Origin: an uncultured Anaerobutyricum sp.
GTDB taxonomy: Bacteria; Bacillota; Clostridia; Lachnospirales; Lachnospiraceae
Reading direction: 5' to 3'
Assembly: GCF_934307085.1 (NCBI RefSeq)
Contig: NZ_CAKRCF010000001.1
Location: 62,001 to 126,000 of the forward strand
Length of the DNA stretch: 64,000 nucleotides
Part shown: positions 28,594-37,807 of the stretch, in pieces
Layout of the letters: each line of letters starts with the position of its first letter
Numbering within the stretch: the first letter of the stretch is position 1
Notes under the pieces: generated by a model
Database searches by the model: none
What the model was told of the DNA's origin: nothing
The model's input: the letters and a program-made list of their open reading frames with translations, nothing else
Made by a program: the position numbers and the translations under genes

Positions 28594-29613
28594 TTATGCA
28601 TATAATCCAAAGCTTGCTGCATACGCAATCAATACTCGAATCCAACCTGTTAAGAATCTGGAATACATAACGGAAAGTACACCAACTTCGATGGTTTCCG
28701 GTTCTGCTTCCGCAAGTCCAAGACCTACCGGGATAAAGTCACATGCGCCCTGACAGTTGATTGCAAAAAGTGCTGGAAGTGCAAGCTGTGGAGCGATTGT
28801 TCCTTTTCCAATTTCTGTTCCGATTAATGTTCCGACAATCTGTGCGATAACTGCTCCAGGTCCAAGTAAAGCGGATAAACCTGGGATAGAACAAATTACG
28901 CCAAGAGCAACCAGTCCAAAAACGTTTCCTGCTAATGGAGTTAACAGTTTGGCAAATGCGTTACCAAAACCAGAACCATTAATGATACCTACAAGTAAAG
29001 ATACAAATGCCATAAATGGAAGAAGTGTTGTGATACATGTCTGAATGGCATCACGGCCTGCCTGATAAAAGGTATTTACAAATTTACCAACACCTAAACC
29101 TACTTTTGTGATGATAGATTTGTTTTCCTGTGCAGCAAGTGTTTCTGATACTTTCTGGTCTGCATTAAACTTCACTGTTTTTTCTTCCTTCTTCTCGGAA
29201 GTCTCTGCAGCCTTTGCGTCTTCTTCTACATCTGCTTCATCTGCAAGAGAAATCTGTTTAGAAGTAACTGCAGATACATAAATATCTTCTGTAATAAAAT
29301 TAGCAAGTGGGCCAGATTTACCAACTGGCATTACATTTACCGTAGGAATTCTTTTTTGTGGATAAATACCACAGCGAAGTGTTCCGCCACAGTCTACGAT
29401 AACCATGGCAAGTTCTTCTTCTGGTGCAGAACCGTGGAAACCATCTACTGGTGTCATACCACTGAGTTCTACGATTTTTTTAAGACATTCTGGTGCAGTT
29501 CCACCACCAGTAATATACATAACTTTATTTTTCTGTTCTGTTGGACGAATAATAAGTGGACCACCAAATCCCTGCGGACCTCTTTCAATCCTGATTGCTC
29601 TTAATTCTGACAT
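28594..29613 (-). CDS. srlE: PTS glucitol/sorbitol-specific EIIBC component
   Basis: Carries the EIIB phosphorylation domain and part of the sorbitol channel. The 339-residue protein has an N-terminal EIIB domain (1-120) with [14 protein letters not shown]; Cys75 or Cys81 is the phosphorylated residue, the second fitting the family. An acidic Ala/Glu/Lys linker (about 124-150) leads to a membrane domain of about four helices (180-339). It is preceded 26 bp upstream by srlA. The division into SrlA, SrlE and SrlB matches the enterobacterial gut system. Confidence 0.94.
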   Translation of the reverse strand: MSELRAIRIERGPQGFGGPLIIRPTEQKNKVMYITGGGTAPECLKKIVELSGMTPVDGFHGSAPEEELAMVIVDCGGTLRCGIYPQKRIPTVNVMPVGKSGPLANFITEDIYVSAVTSKQISLADEADVEEDAKAAETSEKKEEKTVKFNADQKVSETLAAQENKSIITKVGLGVGKFVNTFYQAGRDAIQTCITTLLPFMAFVSLLVGIINGSGFGNAFAKLLTPLAGNVFGLVALGVICSIPGLSALLGPGAVIAQIVGTLIGTEIGKGTIAPQLALPALFAINCQGACDFIPVGLGLAEAEPETIEVGVLSVMYSRFLTGWIRVLIAYAASFGLYA

Positions 29614-29639
29614 TTCCGTTCCTCCCTCTATCGTTTCCT

Positions 29640-30194
29640 TTAATTTTCTGATGTTTTTAATGTACGACTAAGCTTTACACCCTGCTGTTTTTCTACATAT
29701 CTTGTTGTAAACTCTGTTACCCATCCAGAAATAAAGTTTGCTACAAGACCTACTAAAAGATAACGTACTGCTAAAGGTGTTGTATCTAATTTTAAAGTAG
29801 AGATTCCATTTGCAATTCCAAGCCATACAAAAAGTTCAGATGCATTAATATGTGGGAAAATACCGTTGTTTGTATGACAGTGATATGTAGCGGAAGCATA
29901 ATATGCTGGTTTATAAAATTCTGGCATGAATTTACCCATGGAAAGAGCCATTGGGTTACCTAACATAAATGCAGATACAAATGGAAGTACAAGATAACGA
30001 AGAATCGGATTCTTGGTACATACTCTTGCAAGTTTATTTACAGATTCATCTCCTGCTAATGCGATGATTGCGTTCATTAATAATAACAGCATCAGGACTG
30101 TTGGAATAATTCCTGTAACCCAGCTTACAAACTGTTCTCCACCTAAGGTAAAAAGATTCATAAATCCTGAAGCCAATTTAACTAAAATATTCAT
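29640..30194 (-). CDS. srlA: PTS glucitol/sorbitol-specific EIIC component
   Basis: A 184-residue membrane protein with about four helices, forming the sorbitol channel together with the C-terminal half of SrlE. The start [35 protein letters not shown] region and the [21 protein letters not shown] motif are typical of Gut-family EIIC. It lies 14 bp after gutM and 26 bp before srlE. I describe it as the N-terminal part of a split EIIC. Confidence 0.94.
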   Translation of the reverse strand: MNILVKLASGFMNLFTLGGEQFVSWVTGIIPTVLMLLLLMNAIIALAGDESVNKLARVCTKNPILRYLVLPFVSAFMLGNPMALSMGKFMPEFYKPAYYASATYHCHTNNGIFPHINASELFVWLGIANGISTLKLDTTPLAVRYLLVGLVANFISGWVTEFTTRYVEKQQGVKLSRTLKTSEN

Positions 30195-30208
30195 AGTTAC
30201 CTCCCTCT

Positions 30209-30658
30209 TTACGCTCCTGCGCGTCGATTAAATAGATTTGTTACCACATTGCCTGCTTTCTGGAAATTAGAAGGAGGCTGCGCTATTTCTTCCCCTGCCA
30301 TGTATTTTCTATAGGTTAGTGCTGCGTCCTCTACGGCTTTTCTCAGATTCTTATGACTTTTTTCCACATCATTTACAGATAAATCTCCAACATAACGTCC
30401 TTCAAATCCCGGAAAATCTTTTACTCTGGCAAGAAATGTCGTTCCTTCTATCTTTCTCGATTCCTGAATAATCCCCTTTTCATCTATACGAAACATTACG
30501 ATTGCCCCTGCATGGAATCCTCCCGACTTTCTGCCAATTGCGACCTTGCCCTTCCGTCTTAACCGAACAAATTCATTGTTGAAATTCTTCATCTGAAAAC
30601 TGCTTAACACAAACTGGATGACAAATGCCAATCCAATTACAAGTGCTATTTTTATCAT
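30209..30658 (-). CDS. gutM: Glucitol operon activator GutM-like protein
   Basis: A 149-residue protein with one N-terminal hydrophobic helix (1-20) and a basic region (RLRRKGKVAIGRKSGGF) before a compact C-terminal domain. In Escherichia coli GutM activates the gut operon together with the repressor; the mechanism is not well understood. I chose the ATG at 30658 because GGAGG lies six nt upstream. Its place between srlD and srlA is conserved in many Firmicutes sorbitol operons. Confidence 0.85.
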   Translation of the reverse strand: MIKIALVIGLAFVIQFVLSSFQMKNFNNEFVRLRRKGKVAIGRKSGGFHAGAIVMFRIDEKGIIQESRKIEGTTFLARVKDFPGFEGRYVGDLSVNDVEKSHKNLRKAVEDAALTYRKYMAGEEIAQPPSNFQKAGNVVTNLFNRRAGA

Positions 30659-30741
30659 AGCGAACCTCCTTCTCTCTTCCCCTTCCATAAATATGCCTCT
30701 GGGAAATCTACTGTAAAGACAGCTACAGCAGATATTCCCCT

Positions 30742-30762
30742 GAGCTTGTTTAAAAAATGCTC
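30742..30762. repeat. Short palindrome family, copy 4 (shortened)
   Basis: GAGCTTGTTTAAAAAATGCTC, read in two halves GAGCTTGTTT and AAAATGCTC, is a shortened imperfect copy between srlD and gutM. Confidence 0.45.
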
Positions 30763-30785
30763 TAATACATATTATGTAAAGCAGA

Positions 30786-31589
30786 TTATCCTCTGGATTT
30801 TCCTCCAGAAATGTTAACTGTTGTTCCTGTGATGTAGCTTGCCTGATCCGATACGAGATATGCTACAAGACTTCCTACTTCATCAAGCTTTCCGTCTCTT
30901 CCGATTGGAATTACTTTACTGTAATCTGTGGATAAATCTTCTGGTTTTACCCCTCTTGTATATGCTAAAGCTTCATTGTAAGCTGTGGTACGAAGACCTG
31001 TTGCTTCCATGATTCCCGGTGCACATGCAACAACTCGTACATTGTACTTTCCAAGTTCCTTTGCCCAAGAACGAGTGAAGCTGTCTACCGCACCTTTTGT
31101 AGCGGAGTACGCTGACTGTCCCTGAGAACCTTCTTTTCCGGACTCACTGGACATATTTAAGATAACTCCATGTCCCTGTTTTACAAGTTCTCTTGCAACT
31201 GCCTGTGCACAAAGGAAAACACCTTTTACATTTACAGCAAACATCTTTCCAAAAGAATCTTCATTTAACTCGTATTCTGGCTTTTCTCCCTTTACATCAA
31301 CAAGTAATCTTGGAAGATTAATTCCTGCATTATTTACTAATGCATCAATCTTTCCATATTTTTCAAGAACGGCCTGCACCATTTGCTTCACGCTTTCTGG
31401 ATCTGTAACATTACACTGTACACAGTAAGCTCCGTCAAGTTCATCTCCTGTTTTTACATTAAGGTCAACGGCAACTGCATTTGCTCCAACCTTTACAAGA
31501 GTGTCTACTACATGTTTTCCGATACCTGAAGCACCACCTGTTACAATAACTACCTGTCCGTCTAATCCCAGCCAATTTTCATTCATCAT
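30786..31589 (-). CDS. srlD: Sorbitol-6-phosphate 2-dehydrogenase (short-chain dehydrogenase)
   Basis: Oxidises sorbitol 6-phosphate, delivered by the PTS, to fructose 6-phosphate with NAD+. The 267-residue SDR has the cofactor motif TGGASGIGK near residues 17-25, NNAG near 87, and the catalytic Ser and YSATK. It is the first gene of the operon, with GGAGG five nt before the first of two adjacent ATG codons. Assignment to sorbitol rests on the neighbouring gut-family PTS genes. Confidence 0.92.
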   Translation of the reverse strand: MMNENWLGLDGQVVIVTGGASGIGKHVVDTLVKVGANAVAVDLNVKTGDELDGAYCVQCNVTDPESVKQMVQAVLEKYGKIDALVNNAGINLPRLLVDVKGEKPEYELNEDSFGKMFAVNVKGVFLCAQAVARELVKQGHGVILNMSSESGKEGSQGQSAYSATKGAVDSFTRSWAKELGKYNVRVVACAPGIMEATGLRTTAYNEALAYTRGVKPEDLSTDYSKVIPIGRDGKLDEVGSLVAYLVSDQASYITGTTVNISGGKSRG

Positions 31590-31639
31590 GTAATCCTCCT
31601 TTTAAAATATACTTTTCAAATCTTTCCTGTCTGATTTTT

Positions 31640-31676
31640 AAGTACTTAAGCACTTTTGATTTACAATGCCATTATA
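31640..31676 (-). promoter_or_regulatory. Candidate sorbitol-operon promoter and operator
   Basis: On the minus strand TATAAT (31671-31676) is a consensus -10 box without a good -35, as expected of an activator-dependent promoter. About 16 nt downstream lies the imperfect palindrome AAGTACTTAAGCACTT (31640-31655), a possible regulator site. Both are inferences from position. Confidence 0.4.
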
Positions 31677-31825
31677 GTAAGAATTACTCTCCTTTTTAAT
31701 ACGTGCTTTTTCGACCTTTTTGAAAATTAATTATACGCCAGATTTCCTTATTTGTGAAAAGATTTAGTGCATCAGTTTTCCTGTTTTTTGAAAAGCGTTA
31801 GTATGGAGAATTTCCCAAGCAGGGA

Positions 31826-31926
31826 AAAAGGGCATTGTATAATAAATCCGCCTTAGAGCAAATGATGGATGCGGTTGAGCATTCATCATGCAGTGATACG
31901 AAGCATTTATTATACAATGCCCTTTT
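31826..31926 (+). repeat. Foldback element E (short-core subtype)
   Basis: Perfect 22-nt arms (31826-31847 and 31905-31926) enclose a 57-nt core with CCTTAGAGCAA, an upper stem of ATGATGGATGC with GCATTCATCAT, and TGCAGTGATACGAAGC. The loop motifs equal those of D, but both stems have different sequences with pairing kept. It lies between aroK and the sorbitol operon and may also end aroK transcripts. Confidence 0.87.
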
Positions 31927-31947
31927 GTCGTGGTCGTCTGTTTATCC

Positions 31948-32451
31948 TTAACCCAGTTTTTCTTTCAAAATCTCCAATGTTTCTTCAATCCCCTTATCAT
32001 CTTCGTCTATGATCAGGTCAGCATATTTCTCGTAGAGTACGCTTCTCTCTTCGAAAAGGTCAAGTAAAGTCTGACCATCTTTTAAGGCTACGCCTCTTCC
32101 TTTTAAATCTCCAAGTCGTTTGGATAGAATCTCATATGGACAACGAAGATAAACTATCTGGCAGGTATCTTTATAATGAAGCATTGCTTCTTCACAATAT
32201 ACTGCACTTCCACCTGTAGCGATAACAGAATGCTTTGCATTGACTTCGCGGTTTACCTGATTCTCTACTGCAAGGAATCCATCATGTCCCTTTGTTGCGA
32301 TAATATCTTTTAACAGCATTCCTTCCTGTTCCTGAATGAGAAGGTCCGCATCAAGGAACTGATAACCTATCTCTTTTGCTAAAATAACACCAATTGTACT
32401 TTTTCCTACACCGGGCATACCGATTAAAACGATACTTTTTCCGTCTTTCAT
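31948..32451 (-). CDS. aroK: Shikimate kinase
   Basis: Phosphorylates shikimate with ATP in aromatic amino-acid synthesis. The 167-residue P-loop kinase has the Walker A motif GMPGVGKST near residue 11, DAD after strand 2, ATGGSAV near 78-84 for shikimate binding, and a lid region with KGRG. No other aro gene is nearby. It lies 28 bp after the metallo-beta-lactamase gene in the same direction and may be cotranscribed. Confidence 0.92.
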   Translation of the reverse strand: MKDGKSIVLIGMPGVGKSTIGVILAKEIGYQFLDADLLIQEQEGMLLKDIIATKGHDGFLAVENQVNREVNAKHSVIATGGSAVYCEEAMLHYKDTCQIVYLRCPYEILSKRLGDLKGRGVALKDGQTLLDLFEERSVLYEKYADLIIDEDDKGIEETLEILKEKLG

Positions 32452-32479
32452 AAATCAAATTGCTCCTTATATATCTTAC

Positions 32480-33730
32480 TTACGGTTTGCATACCTTACA
32501 AGCTTCATAACCTTCCTTTATTAATGTGTCTCTGCTCTTTGAAGAGATGACTTTGTTTTCCTCATTCATCTGCTTTACAAAACGGCAGGACGAAAGATGA
32601 AACTTGCCTGTGTCTTCATTTATAACATAGGATACCTTATTTTTGGAAGTATTTTTTGCTGTACTTTCTGTAGTTTTTTTCGATGAAGTTTTTGAGGATG
32701 CCTTATCTGTAGTACTCTTTGCTGTAGTCTTTTTTGAGGAAGTCTTAGAAGTTGTTTTACCTGCATTACCCTTAGTAGTTCCCTTTTTCGATGTTGTATT
32801 CCAACTAGAAGAAGAACCTTTTGGCTCGCCTGGTGTCCATGTTGTATCTGGTGAAGCATTCCATGTAATATTACTTCCATCACTGTAGGCTACTATGGTT
32901 CCCTGATTATCGGTTCGAAAGGTCTTAATACCTCGGCTTCGGAAATTATTTAGCGTCTGTGCAGATGGATGTCCGTATTTATTCCCTTCACCACAGCTAA
33001 TCACGGCATATGTTGGATTCACTTTATTCAGGAAATCATCGCCGGAACCCGTCTTGCTTCCGTGATGAGAGGCTTTATAAACATCGGCAGAAAGGTCTTC
33101 TCCTGTATCTATCATATCATCTTCTGCCTGCTTTGCTGCATCTCCCGTAAATAGAAAACGATTCTTACCATATTGAAGTACAATTCCGATAGACCAGTTA
33201 TTCGTCTCATCTCCATATTCCTTTACTGGAGCAACGATTGTAAAAGAGGCATCTCCTAAAGAATAAGTTTTTCCAAGTTTCGGTACCTGTGCCTTCTGGT
33301 TCTTAGACTTCAATGCCTGCACTACATCCTCATATGTCCTTGTATCTGAAGTAACATCAGGCATAAAGACTTTTTTACAATCAAACTTATAAACAACAAC
33401 ATCAAGCCCGCCGATATGGTCAGCATCCGGATGGGTTCCGATAACATAATCAAGTTTCTCCACATTCTGGCTGTTTAAGTAGGACTGTACCGCTGTCCCC
33501 TCACTGTTATCTCCTGCGTCAATGAGCATCGCATGGTCTCCTGCCTTTATCAAAATCGAATCACCCTGGCCTACATCAATAAAATGTACCTCCATATCAG
33601 AACCATTCTGTCTTATCTTACCCGATGTTTTATCTCCGCTTCCTGAAATTGCAACAGAACTGCCCTCACTGCATCCCACCATACAAAATACGAGTAACAA
33701 TGATAGTAAAAGTATTTTTATCTTCTTCAT
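32480..33730 (-). CDS. Metallo-beta-lactamase-fold lipoprotein (ComEC C-domain-like)
   Basis: A 416-residue exported protein. A signal sequence ends at CMVGC, so Cys20 is a likely lipid anchor. The MBL domain (about 45-295) has GTHPDADHIGG with His100, Asp102, Asp104 and His105, and resembles the soluble domain of the DNA-uptake protein ComEC. A low-complexity Lys/Ser/Thr linker (about 300-366) leads to a small C-terminal domain with FHLSSC and CKVC, possibly metal-binding. Similar secreted proteins may be nucleases. I chose the ATG at 33730, with AAGGAG seven nt upstream. Confidence 0.82.
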   Translation of the reverse strand: MKKIKILLLSLLLVFCMVGCSEGSSVAISGSGDKTSGKIRQNGSDMEVHFIDVGQGDSILIKAGDHAMLIDAGDNSEGTAVQSYLNSQNVEKLDYVIGTHPDADHIGGLDVVVYKFDCKKVFMPDVTSDTRTYEDVVQALKSKNQKAQVPKLGKTYSLGDASFTIVAPVKEYGDETNNWSIGIVLQYGKNRFLFTGDAAKQAEDDMIDTGEDLSADVYKASHHGSKTGSGDDFLNKVNPTYAVISCGEGNKYGHPSAQTLNNFRSRGIKTFRTDNQGTIVAYSDGSNITWNASPDTTWTPGEPKGSSSSWNTTSKKGTTKGNAGKTTSKTSSKKTTAKSTTDKASSKTSSKKTTESTAKNTSKNKVSYVINEDTGKFHLSSCRFVKQMNEENKVISSKSRDTLIKEGYEACKVCKP

Positions 33731-33952
33731 CTTCGCTCTCCTTTTCGCAAACATATGTTTGTTTATTATCATATCGTATTTTAAAGAAAAGGTCAATAGC
33801 CTTTTGCTCTGTTCCTATCATCCTTTGCCATATTTTGTTTTTATTTTCACCGTATTTTTATTAATTTTTTACAGGCATACATCACATAAAGCGATTGTTT
33901 TTTTATAAAAAATAGGATATGATAATATACAATTAAGAAAGGAATGTGTGTT

Positions 33953-34708
33953 ATGTTTGAAATGTTTGCTACCATCGTAGCCGCCTGTGTTGCCGCTATC
34001 TATGGTCTTTCACGATCTGTTTTTATGTCCGGTGTACATCGTAATCTTTACCGCGCTACATTTATCGGTATTATTATTCTTGTGTATGTCACTTACCGTA
34101 TTTATCATTACATTAAGTTTAAAAATATCAAAAAAATGAATGTCGATTTTGATGATTATCTTTATTATGATAAATATACCTCTCCACTTTATCGGGCAGG
34201 ATATTTTATCAGTTATCTCGTACAGAATATTCTTTTTGATTATACATATATGAAGAGAAATTACAACTTCTGTAAAGGTCTTGACGTTTATGACGGCGGA
34301 GTAAGTGAATACTATATCAAGTTCCGTAATACCTGGTATCGCTATTTAAAACTCACTATGATTCGTCACCGTATTTCTTTAAAGAAATTGCAGGCATTTT
34401 CCTGCGATATGAAGAATGAGATGATTATCGCCGCTTTAAATACACCAGAAGAAAAAGAAATGTATCATCAATTTGAAAAAGAAGCTGCGACATATTTTCA
34501 GGAACATCAGTCTTTTAACAAAAAAGTTATTGAACAGTTTACAAACTATGCGGAGATTACACCAATGTTTCGAAAGAATGTGTTAAAGCATTACCGCGCT
34601 CTTGCTTATACGGCGAAGAAAGAACCTGAGCTGGTGGCGATGGTGAAGAAGCAGGAATTCCGCAGAGAGAGGGATGTTAATGACTTTAAAAAGATGAATT
34701 TCCGGTAA
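33953..34708 (+). CDS. Uncharacterised membrane protein
   Basis: A 251-residue protein with two N-terminal hydrophobic helices (about 4-24 and 34-54) and a long basic soluble part rich in Tyr, Lys and Phe, with a charged helical C-terminus. I recognise no family or catalytic motif. I chose the ATG at 33953 because the upstream AAAGGA then has normal spacing; the ATG at 33944 is too close to it. It is one of the few plus-strand genes and is transcribed alone, divergently from the MBL lipoprotein. Foldback F follows its stop. Confidence 0.72.
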   Translation: MFEMFATIVAACVAAIYGLSRSVFMSGVHRNLYRATFIGIIILVYVTYRIYHYIKFKNIKKMNVDFDDYLYYDKYTSPLYRAGYFISYLVQNILFDYTYMKRNYNFCKGLDVYDGGVSEYYIKFRNTWYRYLKLTMIRHRISLKKLQAFSCDMKNEMIIAALNTPEEKEMYHQFEKEAATYFQEHQSFNKKVIEQFTNYAEITPMFRKNVLKHYRALAYTAKKEPELVAMVKKQEFRRERDVNDFKKMNFR

Positions 34709-34744
34709 ATATTAATTTGTGTGACAAAACATACTCCCACCGAA

Positions 34745-34855
34745 AGATAAATAAAAGCATATTTATGATTTTAGTTGCAGCGGTTTGAATGTTCGCTTAA
34801 GTGCTTACATTCAAACCTTACTCTGAAATCACAAATATGCTTTATTTGTTTGATG
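34745..34855 (-). repeat. Foldback element F (long-core subtype)
   Basis: Arms 34749-34769 and 34828-34847 pair with one mismatch and a one-base bulge. Read on the minus strand the core gives TCAGAGTAAGG, an upper stem with AGGTTTGAATGT/ACATTCAAACC sides, and CGCTGCAACTAAAAT. It lies between the convergent unknown gene and rlmB. Confidence 0.75.
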
Positions 34856-34914
34856 TGCCAGTTCTTTATTTGATAATTTTACTATGACATCTTTTGTTTT
34901 GTCTCAAACCAAAA

Positions 34915-35658
34915 CTATTTCCCCATTCTCTGTCTCACAATTTCAAATGCAAGTACTCCCGTTGCTACAGAAGCATTCAGAGAATCAATATCCCCCTTCA
35001 TCGGGATAGAAGCAACGTAGTCGCACTTTTCTTTGACAAGGCGGCTTACACCATTTCCTTCGTTTCCGATGATAAGACCGATAGAACCAGTAAGGTTTAA
35101 ATCATACATGAGTTCTCCACCCATGTCACCACAGACAAACCACATACCTTTGTCTTTGAGTTCATCAATGGTTCTGGAAAGGTTTGTTACGCGGGCTACT
35201 GGTGTGTAGTTTAATGCACCGGCAGATACTTTTGCAACGGTACTGGTAAGTCCTACTGCACGTCTTTTTGGAATGATTACGCCGTGCGCGCCTGCGAGGT
35301 TTGCGGTACGGATAATCGCTCCTAAGTTATGTGGATCTTCGATTTCATCACAGAGAATGAAGAAAGGAGCTTCTCCTTTTTCTTCTGCTTTTTTAAATAA
35401 ATCTTCTACGGTTGCATATTCGTAAGCGGCTGCGATTGCAACAACACCCTGATGCTTTTCATGAGAAGATAAAGAGTCTAACTTCTCTTTGGAGACAAAC
35501 TTGATTAAGGTGTCTCTTTTTCTGGCTTCGCGAAGGATTGACTTAATCGGACCATCCTGGCAGCCATCTAAAATAAATAATTTATCAATTGTTTTGCCGG
35601 AACGGTATGCTTCCATTACCGCATTACGTCCGACAACGGTACACTCTTCGTATGCCAT
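34915..35658 (-). CDS. rlmB: 23S rRNA (guanosine-2'-O)-methyltransferase RlmB (SPOUT)
   Basis: A 247-residue TrmH-family SPOUT methyltransferase with an N-terminal L30e-like domain (1-75) and a knotted C-terminal domain. The knot motifs NLGAIIRTANLAGAHG, IGLIIGNEGNGVSR and IPMKGDIDSLNASVA are all present. It is likely RlmB, methylating G2251. I chose the ATG at 35658 with GAGGA six nt upstream. Its place after mrnC and cysS follows the Bacillus subtilis cysS-mrnC-yacO order. Confidence 0.92.
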   Translation of the reverse strand: MAYEECTVVGRNAVMEAYRSGKTIDKLFILDGCQDGPIKSILREARKRDTLIKFVSKEKLDSLSSHEKHQGVVAIAAAYEYATVEDLFKKAEEKGEAPFFILCDEIEDPHNLGAIIRTANLAGAHGVIIPKRRAVGLTSTVAKVSAGALNYTPVARVTNLSRTIDELKDKGMWFVCGDMGGELMYDLNLTGSIGLIIGNEGNGVSRLVKEKCDYVASIPMKGDIDSLNASVATGVLAFEIVRQRMGK

Positions 35659-35784
35659 ATTTTTCCTCATTTCTATTTTTCAATTATAAATTATGTAGTA
35701 AATCCGCATGAAAACATGAAAATTCACTACATATAAATTACTTTTTTTCTATACTGCTCTGTCATTTGTCAAATTGGCAGATAA

Positions 35785-36213
35785 TTATACATCTTCTTCA
35801 TCCGACAAACAGATTCGAACTAATTCTTCTAACCGCTCCATCTGTCCGGAAAGGTACAAATATCCCATCAACGCTTCAAATCCTGTGGCAATATGATAAT
35901 CGTGGTTGGACTGATTCTTTGCCGGTGATGGAGTTTTCGCATTCTTTCCACGGCGGAAAACTGCTTTTTCCTCATCGGTAAGTAAGGGTTTGATTTTCTC
36001 CATCATGGCTGTCTGTGCCGCTGCATTAACGTAGCTGATTGTTTTCTGGTGATAATGGTTTGCCTTATCATTTCCCTTTGTTACAACCATTGTGCGGACA
36101 AACAATTCATAAATGCAGTCTCCAATATAGGCAAGCCCCAGAGAGGAGTATCCCCGAAGCTCTTTCTCTGTTAATGGAAAATGTTCTGCAATTCCTTTTA
36201 AGCACGTTTCCAT
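35785..36213 (-). CDS. mrnC: Mini-ribonuclease III
   Basis: Removes the ends of 23S rRNA precursors. The 142-residue protein is an RNase III catalytic domain without the double-stranded-RNA-binding domain, as in MrnC; the signature is YIGDCIYELFVR with the catalytic Asp, and HDYHIATGFEALMGYLYL in the second half. It overlaps the cysS 3' end by 16 bp, which implies coupled translation. Confidence 0.94.
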   Translation of the reverse strand: METCLKGIAEHFPLTEKELRGYSSLGLAYIGDCIYELFVRTMVVTKGNDKANHYHQKTISYVNAAAQTAMMEKIKPLLTDEEKAVFRRGKNAKTPSPAKNQSNHDYHIATGFEALMGYLYLSGQMERLEELVRICLSDEEDV

Positions 36214-37592
36214 TTGACACCTGCTCTTGTATCTTCAAGAATGATTCCTTTATCTGCTAATAAATCACGGATTTCATCGGCGCGGGCAAAATTCTTTGCC
36301 TTTCTTGCTGCCTGTCTTTCCTCAATCAATGCTTCAATATCATCATCAAGAAGTTCTTCTTTTTTCTCTGTGATAATACCAAGAATATCGCAAAGCTGTA
36401 CGATTATGTCAAGAAGCTGCTGTGCATATGCTTTGCTTCCGCTTTCTGCTGTAACGTTAGCAAGTTTTACAAGTTCAAAGATTGCAGCGATTGCATCGGC
36501 TGTGTTGAAGTCATCTTCCATAGCTGCTTCATATTTCGCTTTTAATGCATTTGCCTCTTCTAAGTTCTTCTGATCTTCTACGTTAAGTTCTCCTTCTGGA
36601 GCTGCTGCAATCACTTCCCTTAAATGGTCAATTGCTGTGAGAATTCTCTCAAGACCATTCTTAGAAGCTTCTACTAACGTATCGCTGAAGTTTAATGGAC
36701 TTCTATAGTGTGCGCTTAACATGAAGAAACGGATAACCTGTAATGGATACTTTTCACTGATTTCTCTTACGGTAAAGAAGTTTCCGGCAGATTTGGACAT
36801 TTTCTTATTATCAATATTTAAGAATGCATTATGCATCCAGTAATTTGCAAACTTTTCATCGTTGCAGGCTTCGCTCTGTGCAATTTCATTCTCATGATGA
36901 GGGAATACTAAGTCCTCTCCGCCTGCATGAATGTCGATTGTATCACCAATGTACTTCTTAGACATTTCAGAACATTCGATATGCCAGCCCGGACGTCCTT
37001 CACCCCATGGAGATACCCATGCAGGCTCACCCTCTTTCTTTGGCTTCCATAATACGAAATCCATCGCATCTTCTTTCTCATCACTTACTGCGATACGGAT
37101 TCCTGCTCTCATATCATCAAGATTCTTTTTAGAAAGCTGTCCGTAATTTTTAAACTTACGAGTACGGAAATATACAGTGCCGTTCTTTTCGTAAGCATAG
37201 CCTTTTTCAATTAATGTAGAAATCATGGCAATCATTCCGTCAATTTCTTCGGTTGCTTTTGGATTATGTGTGGCAGGCTCGATATTAAGTCCTTCCATAT
37301 CTTTTTTACACTCTGCAATAAAACGTTCTGAAATCTCAGATGCAGGAACGCCCTCTTCGTTTGCTTTTTTAATAATTTTGTCATCAACATCTGTAAAGTT
37401 AGAAACGTAATTTACATCGTATCCCTTATATTCAAAATATCTTCTTACCGTATCAAACACGATCATTGGTCTGGCATTACCGATATGAATGTAGTTATAT
37501 ACTGTAGGTCCGCAAACATACATTCCAACCTTTCCCTCATGTACTGGAACGAATTCTTCCTTCTGTTTGGTAAGTGTATTATACAGCTTCAT
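36198..37592 (-). CDS. cysS: Cysteinyl-tRNA synthetase
   Basis: Class I synthetase for tRNA-Cys. The 464-residue protein has the HIGH-like motif HIGNARP near residue 36, the zinc ligands (Cys27 in VCGPTVYNYIHIG region, Cys and His in GWHIECSEMS, HHENE) and KMSKSAGNF near 268. The usual C-terminal helical domain is present. It heads the cysS-mrnC-rlmB set. Confidence 0.96.
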   Translation of the reverse strand: MKLYNTLTKQKEEFVPVHEGKVGMYVCGPTVYNYIHIGNARPMIVFDTVRRYFEYKGYDVNYVSNFTDVDDKIIKKANEEGVPASEISERFIAECKKDMEGLNIEPATHNPKATEEIDGMIAMISTLIEKGYAYEKNGTVYFRTRKFKNYGQLSKKNLDDMRAGIRIAVSDEKEDAMDFVLWKPKKEGEPAWVSPWGEGRPGWHIECSEMSKKYIGDTIDIHAGGEDLVFPHHENEIAQSEACNDEKFANYWMHNAFLNIDNKKMSKSAGNFFTVREISEKYPLQVIRFFMLSAHYRSPLNFSDTLVEASKNGLERILTAIDHLREVIAAAPEGELNVEDQKNLEEANALKAKYEAAMEDDFNTADAIAAIFELVKLANVTAESGSKAYAQQLLDIIVQLCDILGIITEKKEELLDDDIEALIEERQAARKAKNFARADEIRDLLADKGIILEDTRAGVKWKRA

Positions 37593-37611
37593 GTTATTCC
37601 TCCTTTATCAA

Positions 37612-37650
37612 TGAAAAAGCTCCGTCTCCCCGGAGAGACGAAGCCTTCCG
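37612..37650 (-). terminator. Terminator-like hairpin before cysS
   Basis: On the minus strand GCTTCGTCTCTCCGG pairs imperfectly with GGGAGACGGAGC, followed by TTTTTC, just ahead of the cysS ribosome site. It may end the upstream acetyltransferase transcript or attenuate cysS. No T-box sequence was found with it. Confidence 0.6.
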
Positions 37651-37807
37651 CCGTCTTTATTCACGTACTTTTTAGTCTATTCAATTTCCCTGCTTTTGTC
37701 AATAATAAATCAAAAAAATGTTAGCTATCTAATATTATTATTCGCATCTTTTAATCGTAAGTGAACTCATTTTACAGGAATAATCCTTTTCATTAAAAAT
37801 ACATTCA

